Below, piece by piece: positions 37,743 to 47,264 of a stretch of DNA of 64,000 bases. Where the stretch lies: NCBI GenBank assembly GCA_022984795.1, contig JALIHJ010000035.1:124001-188000 (forward strand), read 5' to 3'. How positions within the stretch are numbered: position 1 is the stretch's first letter; each line of letters opens with the position of its first letter. The position numbers and the translations under genes are program-made. The stretch is from Fabrea salina (taxonomy: Eukaryota > Ciliophora > Heterotrichea > Heterotrichida > Fabreidae). The notes beneath the pieces are model-generated. The model was not told where the DNA came from, did no database searches, and saw only the letters and a program-made list of their open reading frames with translations.

Positions 37743-39161
37743 TTACATAATGTTGCACAGTTCGCAGGCTACCTTTTTGGGTTCTTCAAATGAGATGTGG
37801 GGGGAGTTTTCTTTGTTAGGGAAGTAGTATTCTACGTCTTTTTTAAGCTTTTTGAGTATCTTAGTGCGGTAGTCGTAGTTCTTTATAAGGACTTCTTGTT
37901 CTAACACGCTTTCGTTAATTCCTTTTTTGGCTTTACTCAAGCAAACTAGGAACTCGTAGTCTTCGTAGCCAGACTCAACAAAGTTCTGGTAAAGGAAACC
38001 TAGTTTCATGTCCTCAAGCCAGTCTCTGAGCGAAGGCGGACTAAACAGTCCTACTGTAGCGTTGTTGGGAGCTACACAGCAGTTAAACACGCTGTTGTTC
38101 ACAGCTTTGCCAGGAGCAACACTCCTCATGATGTTGAGTCGTTTAGTTATTCCTGCTTCTTCTTCTAGTTTAAGCAACAACTTTTTTCTGTGGCCTGGAC
38201 GTGTGACTCCTATTGACTTTAAGTGCGAGTCAGAAATAGGCATAGGGGAAGACATTTGTTCAACCATACACTGGATGTCGTCGTAGCCAGCTTCAAGCAG
38301 CACATCGTAGAGTTCCCCTAAGTTACTAGACTCTAGCCAGTCGTAAAGAGGTTTGAGGTTGGAGCTTCTGTCAGTTAGTTGGCTGGTGCTGCGGAACTTA
38401 ATGACATCTTGGACTTCTTCTTTGCCAAAAGTGCTGAATTCTGGGTTTTTAATCTTTTCTGTTTCAGTAACTGTGTAAGAAACCTTTTCTGAAATAGGAC
38501 TTAAAGACTCCTCAGTTAAGGGACTCAAGAACGCAGAAGTCAGTTCGTCGCTGTACTCTTCGTTAGCAGGGGGTTTTAGCTGGAGCATTTTGGTCATGTC
38601 TTCATTGCAGGTTAAGTCAAAAGCTGTTTTTCCTTGGTTGTCCTTGACTTCTGGGTTAGCTCCATGCTGGATCATCATTTGGACACAGTCAGAATGAGCA
38701 CAGTCCACAGCGTAGTGCAGAGGAGTTCTTCCGAACTAAGTAAATTTTACCATGAAGTTAGGCAAGTTTGAGTCAGCTCCGTTTTTAATGAGGAGTTTAA
38801 TCATCTCAGAGTCTCCACGAAAAGCAGCATGGTGCAGAGGTGTGTCTCCGTCATTTTGTTGGTGATTGGGATTTGCCCTGTAACTCAGAAGCAACTCTGC
38901 AAGTTTATACTGGGAGTTATCTGCAGCTTGGTGTAGAGGAGTTTCTCCTAGGTTGTTGGGGTTGTTGGGGTTTGCGCCTTTCGAAAGCAAAAACTCAGTT
39001 GCTTCGTAGTGACCGCAGATCACAGTCCGGTAGATGGGAGCCCATCCTAACTAAGTAAAGCTTACTCCTACGTCCCTTTCGTTCAGCTTGTCAGGTTGTG
39101 CTTGGTAAGCTTCCCTGATGGATTCTAGGTCTCCTACTCTGCATGCTCTGTGTAAGTCCAT
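37743..39161 (-). CDS. Ankyrin-repeat and twin SAM-domain protein with C-terminal CaaX box
   Basis: Three exons (39066-39161, 38751-39050, 37743-38735) with two 15-nt introns give 462 residues. Ankyrin repeats cover about 1-175 (GETPLHQAADNSQYKLAELL; GDTPLHHAAFRGDSEMIKLL; GRTPLHYAVDCAHSDCVQMM). Both introns fall inside repeats, and the joins restore them. Two SAM domains follow at about 255-325 (PLYDWLESSNLGELYDVLLE...) and 365-440 (SLRDWLEDMKLGFLYQNFVE...). The last four residues are CNIM, a farnesylation-type CaaX motif, so the protein is probably membrane-attached. This order resembles animal ANKS adaptors; function in a ciliate is unknown. Confidence 0.9.
38736..38750 (-). other. 15-nt intron 2 of the ankyrin-SAM gene
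   Basis: On the minus strand gtaaaatttacttag, phase 0. It splits an ankyrin repeat just before FGRTPLHYA; retention ends in TAG. A at position 10. Confidence 0.95.
39051..39065 (-). other. 15-nt intron 1 of the ankyrin-SAM gene
   Basis: On the minus strand gtaagctttacttag, phase 0. Retention ends in TAG. A at position 10. Confidence 0.95.
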
Positions 39162-39225
39162 TGTTATTTAAATTTCCGTTTAGAAGAGCGCAATGATTTG
39201 AGAGCTACAAATTCTTGTTGAGAAA

Positions 39226-40731
39226 ATGGAAATGAGTTTAGAGTTAATTCAACCCAAGACCTGGAACAACATACCTGACCCTCTCAAAGAAGCTATCTGC
39301 AGCATTTTAGAGACAATCCGGAACCAAAAAGTAGAGATTGCAGCTACCAAAGAGTCTTTAAGTGAGCACATAAACACTTCAGACACAAAATTCAAACAAC
39401 TCAACAAAAAGTTTGAAAAGTTTGAAGAAGACTACTTAGAAAACACTGAAAGACTAGAAAACTTGTCGACTGGGAACACTAAAAGGGTCAAAGAAGATAT
39501 TTTCAGAAGCATCCAGCACAAGTTCAACGAACAAGAACAAATGAGAAGAGAAATCCAGCAACTGCAAGAGAAAATAAACAGTTTCAAACACCTAGTTAAC
39601 AAAAACGCTTCTTCAGTCAGCCAAACTATGGAGCAAAACAATAAACAACTTGCTAACAAGGTGAAAACTAAAGTTTCGAACGCTGCAAGTATGCTGGAAA
39701 AGTCAATTAAGTCTACTGAAGCCCAACTCAAGGACTCTGTAAATGACCTCCTAAACCAGAACTCAAAACTCAGCTCTGACTTAAAGCAACTCACTCAAAA
39801 ATTTGAAGAGTCCCAAAAAAAAGACTCTGGGCTCGAAGAACTCCACGAAAAGCTTCAAAAACTCGAATTCACACTTAAAAAAGAACTTGAAGAACTTAAA
39901 AATAAACCTCAAGCACACACTGTTGAAACTAAAGTTGAATACCCCGAACTAAAAGAGTTGCTTAAACTCCAAAGCAATGTGGACGAGCACACCATTAAGA
40001 AACTATCAAACCAAATCAGTGACTTAGAAATCAAGTTTAACGAAAAACTGTTTGAAATCGAAGGTTCTTCTAAAATCAAGTTCTGTGAAGTAGAAGATAA
40101 GTTCAGTCAAGTTTACGAAGACTTTATGAGCAACTTAGAAGGAATCCTAGACGAACAGATGGAAATCAAACTTAAAGAAATCAGGGAAAAACTAGCGGTA
40201 AGCACTATGTAGTGGCTTCCTATTAACAAATCAGAAATTAAAGGAATGAACGCTTTAGAAGCTAGACTCTTCATGGTTGAGTCTAGAATTAGAAGTGAAG
40301 AAAACTCAAGGCACGAACAGTCCGAAAACCTAAAAAGAGAAATAGAGTACCTAAAACACTCAAACCTAAGCGTAACTTCTAAAGTCCCTATTGCCCTAAC
40401 ACCAGCTGAAATAAGACCTCAGTTTCAAAGCAGAAACTACAACTCCGGAAAGATCAGAACTAAAAAAAAGGTTGGAAGAAACCCTAAACTGAACAGAGTT
40501 ACAGAGTTAGACACTGCTTTGAGAAACAACACTAGTCAAATGGAAATGACTAAAATCTACCGCGACTACAGTCCTAACAACTACACAGCTGGATCCAAAC
40601 ACAGAATGGGCTCCAGACCTGTATCTTCAAGTGCTATACGCGAGTACAAAGAAATTATGTTTAAAACTCTCCAAATAGACTCCACCCAAAACCTATACAA
40701 ACGCAAAAATAACGAAGAAAGCAAGCTTTAA
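39226..40731 (+). CDS. Long coiled-coil protein of unknown function
   Basis: Exons 39226-40197 and 40213-40731 give 496 residues. The TAG that seems to end the first part is the last three bases of a 15-nt intron; after splicing the frame runs on as WLPINKSEIKGMNALEARL. Residues 25-330 are near-continuous coiled coil (FKQLNKKFEKFEEDYLEN; KSTEAQLKDSVNDLLNQNSK). A second short coil (LEARLFMVESRIRSEE) is followed by a basic, Asn/Ser-rich tail. No motor or membrane part. Likely a structural or cytoskeletal element. Confidence 0.82.
40198..40212 (+). other. 15-nt intron in the coiled-coil gene at 39226
   Basis: Sequence gtaagcactatgtag, phase 0. Retention ends in TAG. A at position 10. It fuses two frames that would otherwise look like two genes. 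Confidence 0.88.
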
Positions 40732-40740
40732 TCTAACTAA

Positions 40741-41556
40741 ATGGAAACTATGCAAACTGACATACAGTGGAAAGCTGTGGTGTTCAACCAACAAATCAAA
40801 AAGAACAGATATCCCTGGGTACTCGAAAAGCTGAGTCGCGACTCCACAGAGTACTCGCAAAACTTAACTCGTCCGTCTACTTCTCTGTCCAATTCCAGAT
40901 TTTCTTTGTGCACTGAAAACAAAAGCATTTCTACTGAACACCACACAAACAGAGCTACTCAAACACAAATTAACAGTCCTAAGTTCAAAACACTCCACGA
41001 AAACTCTTGGAAGTCCTATAGCAGCCTTAACGACAAGTACGCTACTTCAAGTCCCATTGGAAGAGAAAAGCAGTTGCCTGAAAATTACCACCAAACCAGT
41101 CCAGTTTCAGTGAACTCTTTGCGCAACTCTAGTTCTTTAAGGAACTCAGAAAACCCAGATTCCCACCCAAGCTTCCAATCAGGTTCCCAATCAGGTTCTT
41201 TAAGGGAAAAGTCAAACGTTATGAAGGCAACGTACTACTTACTGGATGCTTTGGAAAAGTCTGAGTCAGCTGAAACTGCTTTAGAACACATAGGCTGGAG
41301 GTACGGAACCAGAGCTAGAGACATCTGCAGGGTAGTTTCTGCAAGTGTGACTCAAGACTTAACTACTGGAGAGTTGTCATTTGCACCCAAAGACCCACTA
41401 AGCAAAGTGATTCACTTATCAGAAGTGAACGAACAAAGCTCTCCTAACTCAAGTGGAATGGATAGTTACGGAATCTCTGCTACGCTGTCTCGAGTGCTAG
41501 AAGAAGTTGTTCAGGTGCGCAAGGACATCAAAGAGATTTCAAAGCCTCAGTTTTAG
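40741..41556 (+). CDS. Ser/Asn-rich protein with small conserved C-terminal segment, unknown
   Basis: A 271-residue protein, largely polar and disordered (Ser, Asn, Thr), with a more ordered part at about 160-215 (MKATYYLLDALEKSESAETALEHIGWRYG, given here in part as YYLLDALEKSESAETALEHI). The end is helical (LSRVLEEVVQVRKDIKEIS). No known domain. It starts 9 bases after the upstream stop, and its TAG overlaps the stop of the convergent Brr6-like gene by three bases. Confidence 0.68.
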   Translation: METMQTDIQWKAVVFNQQIKKNRYPWVLEKLSRDSTEYSQNLTRPSTSLSNSRFSLCTENKSISTEHHTNRATQTQINSPKFKTLHENSWKSYSSLNDKYATSSPIGREKQLPENYHQTSPVSVNSLRNSSSLRNSENPDSHPSFQSGSQSGSLREKSNVMKATYYLLDALEKSESAETALEHIGWRYGTRARDICRVVSASVTQDLTTGELSFAPKDPLSKVIHLSEVNEQSSPNSSGMDSYGISATLSRVLEEVVQVRKDIKEISKPQF

Positions 41557-42074
41557 TATTTAATTAACTTAGTTCTGGCTTTTTGTATAAGTTTTAATGA
41601 AGAACTCAAAGTAACAACAGTGCCTCCAAAAAGCACCAGTGCAAAACTCAGTGCTTTGAAAGAAAGTGGCTCTATAAGGTTGTTGAGGACTTCTGCTAGG
41701 TACAGAGCTAGAATGCTGAAACTCATTGCCATGTCGTAGGGGTCTTTAGTCATGCACTTTTCCAGTTCTTTGCAGAACTCCTGAGCAATTGGAATCCTTT
41801 CGTGAGGACTGCACTTGTTCACAGTATACTTCTCAGCGCACCTTTGAATCTCAATGCTGGCTTCTCTGGCTGCTGTTTCTACTCTACGTTGGATGTCTCT
41901 ATAAAGTGCACTTAAACAAACCAAAACGAAAACTACTAGTAAGGTGTTTAGAGTTCTTTTACAGCTGAAAAAGCCTTTTGTAAGAGTTATATCTGTTTGA
42001 GTGGCAACACCTACTTTAAAGCCGTGAGGATAAGAGTGGCTTCTCGGAAGTCTCAAAGCATTTTGCTTTTCCAT
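41553..42074 (-). CDS. Brr6/Brl1-type nuclear envelope protein
   Basis: A 173-residue protein. After a short basic N-terminus come a membrane helix (LNTLLVVFVLVCLSALY), a lumenal domain with four cysteines (RCAEKYTVNKCSPHERIPIA, then FCKELEKCMTKDPYDMA), and EVLNNLIEPLSFKALSFALV running into the second helix. The Cys pattern and the N-x-x-I-E-P-L-S-x-K-A signature are those of the Brr6/Brl1 family, whose lumenal domain is held by two disulfides. In yeast these proteins help nuclear pore assembly and membrane fusion. Start codons of this gene and V-ATPase E are 8 bp apart. Confidence 0.85.
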   Translation of the reverse strand: MEKQNALRLPRSHSYPHGFKVGVATQTDITLTKGFFSCKRTLNTLLVVFVLVCLSALYRDIQRRVETAAREASIEIQRCAEKYTVNKCSPHERIPIAQEFCKELEKCMTKDPYDMAMSFSILALYLAEVLNNLIEPLSFKALSFALVLFGGTVVTLSSSLKLIQKARTKLIKY

Positions 42075-42082
42075 TTATAAAA

Positions 42083-42779
42083 ATGAACGAAAGCGAAGCA
42101 CGTGACAGCATCCGCAAGATGATCTCTTACGTAGAAGAAGAGGCTAAGGAAAAAGCTCGCGAAATCGAAGCTAAAACTGAACACGAGTACAACCTAGCCA
42201 AAGCCAAGTACTTGCATGAAGCCAAAGAAAAACTCCAAGCAGAGTACGATAAGAAGTGGAAGCAACTAGAAGTCCAGCGGAGAATTAACAAAAGCACTTC
42301 CATCAACTCTTCCCGAATGAACATAATGAAGGCTCGCAACGAGTGCATGATTTCTCTGACTGAAGAAACCCGCTTAGCAGTGGCCGACCGAGTCAAAAAC
42401 AACCCTGATGAGTATAAAGAAATCTTGAAAAACTTACTTATCCAGGGCTTCATCAAGTTGCTTGACTCAGAAGTCACCATTATGTGCAGAGAAGAAGACC
42501 AAGAACTTGTCCAAGAAGTTTTAGAGGAAGCCCAAAACTCCTTTGCTGAAATAATGCAGAACGAAGCTGGAAAGACTTACAGTGTCACTGCTGTTTTGGA
42601 CGGAAAAGAACTTTTTACCCCCTGCCCCTGAAAAAGGATCTAACAACCCTTCGTGCTCAGGAGGAATCATTTTGCTGTCCCACCGTGGGAAAATAAGGTG
42701 CCAAAACACCTTGGACGACAGACTTGAACTTACTTTTAACTCAACTCTTCCTTTAATCAGAAGTATGATCTTTAGTTAA
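42083..42779 (+). CDS. V-type proton ATPase subunit E, reading frame interrupted by +1 shift
   Basis: The N-terminal part (42083 to about 42607) is a clear subunit E: helix with EEEAKEKAREIEAKTEHEYNLA, then SRMNIMKARNECMISL, then YKEILKNLLIQGFIKLLDSE. The frame then reaches TGA at 42629-42631. The expected C-terminus (NPSCSGGIILLSHRGKIRCQ, NTLDDRLELTFNSTLPLIRS) is coded just after it in the +1 frame, up to TAA at 42777-42779. The family alignment, VLDGKNFLPP against V-x-I-D-x-x-N-Y-L-P-E, puts the shift near 42602-42608, in an A-rich run. No 15-nt consensus intron fits. The cause may be an extra base in the sequence or a real frameshift. Subunit E forms the peripheral stalk of the proton pump. 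Confidence 0.88.
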
Positions 42780-42792
42780 ACCTTTTATACCA

Positions 42793-45700
42793 TTACTGTT
42801 CAAAGTCACTGCTTGAGTTCCCAGTTTCCTCTGAAAGTTTCCACACTTTCACCAGCCTGTCTGTGCCTCCGCTGACTATTACAGGCTGGGAGTAGTTCAG
42901 TGTTGTAATACAGTTGACTGAGCTTTGGTGACCAGCCAAGTCCCCTACGCATTTCATAGTGTTTTTGCCTCTCCAAACGCGAATCCTTCCTTCTTTGCCT
43001 GCACTGTAGATAGCAGACCCCATGCAGTCAGTTGCAAGTGAATTAACCCAGTCGTTATGAGCTGACAGCACAGTGGGGAAGGGAGTGTCGCCATTCAGTT
43101 CCCACCTCCTTAAGTTTTTGTCTCGCGAACCAGACACTATTGAGTTTTTGTAAATTGCAAGGCTTGTTACAGTGTCGAAGTGAGGAGGTTCGTAAGGTTT
43201 GAGCATTTCGAAGTCTGAAATCTGCATACGTCCCACTCTATGGTTGCGGCTGGCGTAGTACAGCACGTCTTCGTAAGCGTTAATTGAAAAGACATCTTGG
43301 TTTTTTTCTTTTTCAGCTATAGGAGTTTGGCTTTTTTTAAGGTCCCACACAAATATGCTGCTTCCGTTGCCGCTGGACTTCCCAGCACTGAACAGCAAGC
43401 CGTTTTGCATGTACAAAGCTCTGACTTCTTCATTATGTCCTCTGAGACTCCCAATGTTTTGGAGGGATATAGCGTCCCAAATGTTTATTAGGTTGGAGCA
43501 AGCAGTAATGATTAGGCCGTGCTCAGGCCAGAAAGTCATAGTTCTAATGAATGAAGAGTGTGCTGGCACTTCACTAATCATACTCATGTTGTCAAGTGAC
43601 CAAAGTTTGAAACTTTTGTTAGATCCTGTGTAAAGTATGTTTTCGTTGGAAACCATAGAACAAACTGCTCCTGAGTGGGCTTCAATACTTTGGAGACAAG
43701 TCCACTTTTGTTTAACGTCAAACAAACTAGCTTCTTCAGTGTTTCCGTAGTTCCTAGTTCTTGAAGAAGACTTAGGTTGCAGTCTTTCCCAAACATCTGG
43801 TTTTTCTTCACTTGGCAAGTTTTTAGGGAACTTAAGGGGGTGGGCTTGGGTGCTTCGGCGGGGTCCTTTAGAGTTTTGTTCAGGTTGTGTTTTTTTGTTT
43901 TTGGCTTTTTCTCGCGCAGCTTGCAGTGAGTTAATGGTGGAGGACCTGTTCCTAGGTTTAGGGTCTTCTGGAGTTTTGGTTTCGGACCACTTGCCTCTTA
44001 AGTTATTGTATTTTTCAGTGACTGAAGCTAAGTTAGTTTGTAGTTCCTGTATGTGTTGGAGGTGTTCGTTTTCTCTTTGTTCCAGTTCTTCGAGTTTCCT
44101 TTCACTAGGTTCTGAGTAGTCAACAGGAATGATTACGTGGGAGTTATTTTTTTCTTCGAGTTGTTCTAAAGCGTACTTTTCTTTGTCTTCAAATTCTTTT
44201 TTGATTCTGTTGAGTTCTAGTTCTGACTGTTTAACTAAGGCTTCTCTTTCTTTTTTGGCTTGTTCAAGGGAGTCTTTGAACTCTTCAATGCTGTATTCTT
44301 TGTTTTGGATTTCTTTAGTAAGTGCTTTGCACTCTGAAGCCTTTTTCATGACTTCGTCGAAAAGAGCCTGAATTAAGTTTTGTGAGTCGTCTATGGTTTT
44401 AATGGTGTTGGACATAGCTTTGATGTCTTGGATTTTTGAGTGAGCGATTTCTTGGGAGAACTCTAGTAGTTTTTGTTGTTTGTAGGAAAGTTTAGCTTCA
44501 AGGGTTTCTAGTTGTTCTTCGATTTCTGTTAAGTTGACTTTGTCTTCTTCAATGGTTTGTTTGGTTTGTTCAGTTCCAAGTCCGTTGTCTACTTCCATTT
44601 GGGCTCTTTCTATTTTGAGTTTGAATGAAGCGTACTTGCGGTTTAGGGCAGTGATTTCGTTTTCGAGTTTGTTTTTTTCAACTACTTCAGCCCGAGTTAC
44701 TTCTTTGAGTTCTTTTTCTCTGACACAAGCTGTTGTGAAGTCGGCTACCCACTTACTAAGAACTTCTTTATTAAGAGAACTAGGTCTTTTTTTCCTCATT
44801 TCTACTTCTCGTTGGCGTCTTTGAATGGAAGCGATTTCTTCAGTTTTTCTGCGAGCAATAAGTTCTTTTTTTCGGTTTTCAGCATTTAGTTTGCGGATTT
44901 CTTGGTCTTTTTTAAGGTTTTGTCTTTTCATTTGGAGGATTTCTTTTTGTCTGGCAATTTTCCACTTTTTGTTGGCTTCGTTTTCTTCTTTGAACTTTCG
45001 AATTAAACTGACTTTTTGTTGCTTGGCTCTTTGAATATCGTCTGAGAGTTTGGAGAGTTTGGACTTTTGGTTTTCAATCATTTTGTATAGTGAGGACTGT
45101 TCTTTGTCTTTGTTGCGGTTGTGTTTGAGTTGTTCTTCGAGTTGGGCTATTTTTTGTCTGTACCTTTCAGAGACTCTTTGTTTGTCTGAGGAAGAACTTT
45201 CTCGCATTTTTTCCAAGGCTTGGTCTCGTTCGCTGACTATTTTGTTGAGTTCTCCTTCGAGTTCAAGCATCTTTTTGTAGTACTGGCCGTTCATTTCTTC
45301 CATGAGTTTGTTTTGGTGTTCTTTAAAGGCTTCTTGGATGGTTTTCATGAGTTCTTCTTTTTCTTGGATTGAGCTTTCCATGCGGTTGAGTTGTTCTTGC
45401 TGTAGGTTCTTTCTGGCTTCTTCGTCTTCGCTTTCTTCGGGTTCTTCAGTATCTTCAGTTTCCCCAGTTTCTTCAATTTCTTGTTCTTCAATTGAACTGG
45501 TTTCGTTTTGTTCTATCTTTGCAAGTACGCTTTCGGCAAACATCCTTCCGTAGTCTTCTACGTTCACTTCTATTTCAGGTTCGTTTTGTACTTTAGAAGG
45601 TTTTTTCCTTTTGAGTTTTTCTAGTTCTTCTGTTTTTTTAGTAAGTAACTCTTGGTCTCGTTCGCTGGCTTTCAGTAAGTTTTCGTACTCCAGCTGCATT

Positions 45701-47214
45701 TCTTTGATTGTGGTTTCTTTTCGTTTTAATTCAGATTTTAGTTTTTCGATTTCGTTCGCAAACTCCTCGGCATTCGATAAGTCTTCAGAGTCTTGTTGGG
45801 TTTCTAGGCCAGCTTCTTGGCACTGCTTCATGTACATTTCAACACGTGATTTGAGTAGGACTTTGTCTCTGTTGAGTTGCATAGTTTGGATCTCAGCTGT
45901 GTTGAGGTGAGTTTTGTTTACTTCTAGTTCAGCTGTGAGTTGGGACACCTTTCTTTCTAACTGTTGGTTTTGCAACTTGAGTTCTTTTAGTTGCTCGTCA
46001 CTTTCTTGGTCGCTTTTTTTGAGGAATTCTAAGTTTTCTTTGATGTCTTCGACTCCTTGCACGTTGAGTAGGCGTTTGTAGTTCCTCATTTCTTCTTTTA
46101 GAGAAAAAACTTCTTGTTTGAGTTGTGCTACAAGTGCTGACTGGGGGTCTCTGTTGATTACAGGTTTGTTTTTGATGTGCCTTGCTCGGCTGGCGTACTT
46201 CAGGGTGTTGAGTGTTTCTTCAAAGTTAATTTCAGCAGGACTCACACACGCAATCATATAAGTTTTGGCATTCCCTCCAAGAGAATCCTGCAAGATCCTA
46301 GTTAGCTTCGAGTCCCTGTAAGGCACGAAATTAGACTTTTTGGACTCTTCTGTAAGGGCACTGATGACGTTTCCTAGACAAAGAAGTCCTTTGTTGATGT
46401 TGATGCCTTCTTTCAAAGTAGCTCCGGAAGCTCCTGTTCTTTTGGCCCTTTCAGAACCAGCCAGGTCTACAAAATGGAACTTTGCCATCATAAACTCTTC
46501 TTGGCTTTCGTCTTCTGGGTTTATGATTTGCTGCTCTATGTTAATGGTGAAAATAGCGTGCGAGCGACTAGAAGTTGAGTTCATCAACGTGCAAGCAGTG
46601 CTTCTTTTCAAGGTTCCTCGGTCTAAACACTCACACATTTCATCGTAAGAGCTCACTACTTCTTCGTGGAGTCCCATCAGCATGATGTTGCCTTTGTCTT
46701 CTCGAATGCTTATAGGCTTGTCAGTAGTTACATTGCTAACCAAAAGATCATGGATTTCTTCGTTGTATATTTCTAAGAAACTGACTTTGACTACGAACTG
46801 GGCAGTTTCTTTCCTTTCTTGAATCTCAGAAAAAATCATACTCATCACTCTAGGAACTATTCCTAAGTCTTCTTCCAGCACGTTGAACCTCTGCGAAGTT
46901 CCCATTGTGTAAGTTTTCCCACTCCCCGTTTGGCCGTAAGCCAGCACTGTTGCGTTATAGCCTTCAAAGCAACTCAAAACCAGTCCTTTAGTGCACTTTT
47001 CGAATATTTCAGGTTGAGGAGTGTCCATTCCAAACACGTTGTCGAAGGTAAAGTCGCGGTCCTTTCCTAAACGAATTTGATTGTTTTCAGGAATAGTAGT
47101 CACACACACCTGCTGGGACTCTATTTTTTCAGAGCCTACAAGTGGGCGCACCCTCACTGCAACACTTACACTGCTTGGTTCGCCTGTTTCATTTCTTCCC
47201 TCTTTGGCATCCAT
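42793..47214 (-). CDS. Kinesin-4-type motor with C-terminal WD40 propeller (KIF21-like)
   Basis: A 1473-residue protein. The N-terminal motor (about 14-355) has the P-loop GQTGSGKT at 94-101, switch I NSTSSRSHAIF and switch II DLAGSERAKRTGA. The neck follows as KNKPVINRDP. A very long coiled coil occupies about 365-1080, with an acidic block near 555-600. Basic linkers then lead into about six or seven WD40 repeats from roughly 1175 to the end (for example TGSNKSFKLWSLDN, SGSRDKNLRRWELNG, SGGTDRLVKVWKLSEE). A motor plus WD40 is the KIF21A/B architecture, in which the motor walks to plus ends and restrains microtubule growth. Confidence 0.95.
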   Translation of the reverse strand: MDAKEGRNETGEPSSVSVAVRVRPLVGSEKIESQQVCVTTIPENNQIRLGKDRDFTFDNVFGMDTPQPEIFEKCTKGLVLSCFEGYNATVLAYGQTGSGKTYTMGTSQRFNVLEEDLGIVPRVMSMIFSEIQERKETAQFVVKVSFLEIYNEEIHDLLVSNVTTDKPISIREDKGNIMLMGLHEEVVSSYDEMCECLDRGTLKRSTACTLMNSTSSRSHAIFTINIEQQIINPEDESQEEFMMAKFHFVDLAGSERAKRTGASGATLKEGININKGLLCLGNVISALTEESKKSNFVPYRDSKLTRILQDSLGGNAKTYMIACVSPAEINFEETLNTLKYASRARHIKNKPVINRDPQSALVAQLKQEVFSLKEEMRNYKRLLNVQGVEDIKENLEFLKKSDQESDEQLKELKLQNQQLERKVSQLTAELEVNKTHLNTAEIQTMQLNRDKVLLKSRVEMYMKQCQEAGLETQQDSEDLSNAEEFANEIEKLKSELKRKETTIKEMQLEYENLLKASERDQELLTKKTEELEKLKRKKPSKVQNEPEIEVNVEDYGRMFAESVLAKIEQNETSSIEEQEIEETGETEDTEEPEESEDEEARKNLQQEQLNRMESSIQEKEELMKTIQEAFKEHQNKLMEEMNGQYYKKMLELEGELNKIVSERDQALEKMRESSSSDKQRVSERYRQKIAQLEEQLKHNRNKDKEQSSLYKMIENQKSKLSKLSDDIQRAKQQKVSLIRKFKEENEANKKWKIARQKEILQMKRQNLKKDQEIRKLNAENRKKELIARRKTEEIASIQRRQREVEMRKKRPSSLNKEVLSKWVADFTTACVREKELKEVTRAEVVEKNKLENEITALNRKYASFKLKIERAQMEVDNGLGTEQTKQTIEEDKVNLTEIEEQLETLEAKLSYKQQKLLEFSQEIAHSKIQDIKAMSNTIKTIDDSQNLIQALFDEVMKKASECKALTKEIQNKEYSIEEFKDSLEQAKKEREALVKQSELELNRIKKEFEDKEKYALEQLEEKNNSHVIIPVDYSEPSERKLEELEQRENEHLQHIQELQTNLASVTEKYNNLRGKWSETKTPEDPKPRNRSSTINSLQAAREKAKNKKTQPEQNSKGPRRSTQAHPLKFPKNLPSEEKPDVWERLQPKSSSRTRNYGNTEEASLFDVKQKWTCLQSIEAHSGAVCSMVSNENILYTGSNKSFKLWSLDNMSMISEVPAHSSFIRTMTFWPEHGLIITACSNLINIWDAISLQNIGSLRGHNEEVRALYMQNGLLFSAGKSSGNGSSIFVWDLKKSQTPIAEKEKNQDVFSINAYEDVLYYASRNHRVGRMQISDFEMLKPYEPPHFDTVTSLAIYKNSIVSGSRDKNLRRWELNGDTPFPTVLSAHNDWVNSLATDCMGSAIYSAGKEGRIRVWRGKNTMKCVGDLAGHQSSVNCITTLNYSQPVIVSGGTDRLVKVWKLSEETGNSSSDFEQ

Positions 47215-47264
47215 TTTAAACTTCTAAGAATTCTTATCAACTGGCTAACTTCTCTTATAAGTAA

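Noticed and set aside
42593-42608. 16-nt candidate intron gttttggacggaaaag in V-ATPase E
   Set aside because: It restores the frame, but lacks GTAA and A at position 10, and removing it deletes residues that align with the family. A one-base shift fits better.
43297-46648. Many plus-strand open frames rich in Ser, Phe and Leu opposite the kinesin
   Set aside because: They are antisense shadows of Glu/Lys-rich coiled-coil codons.
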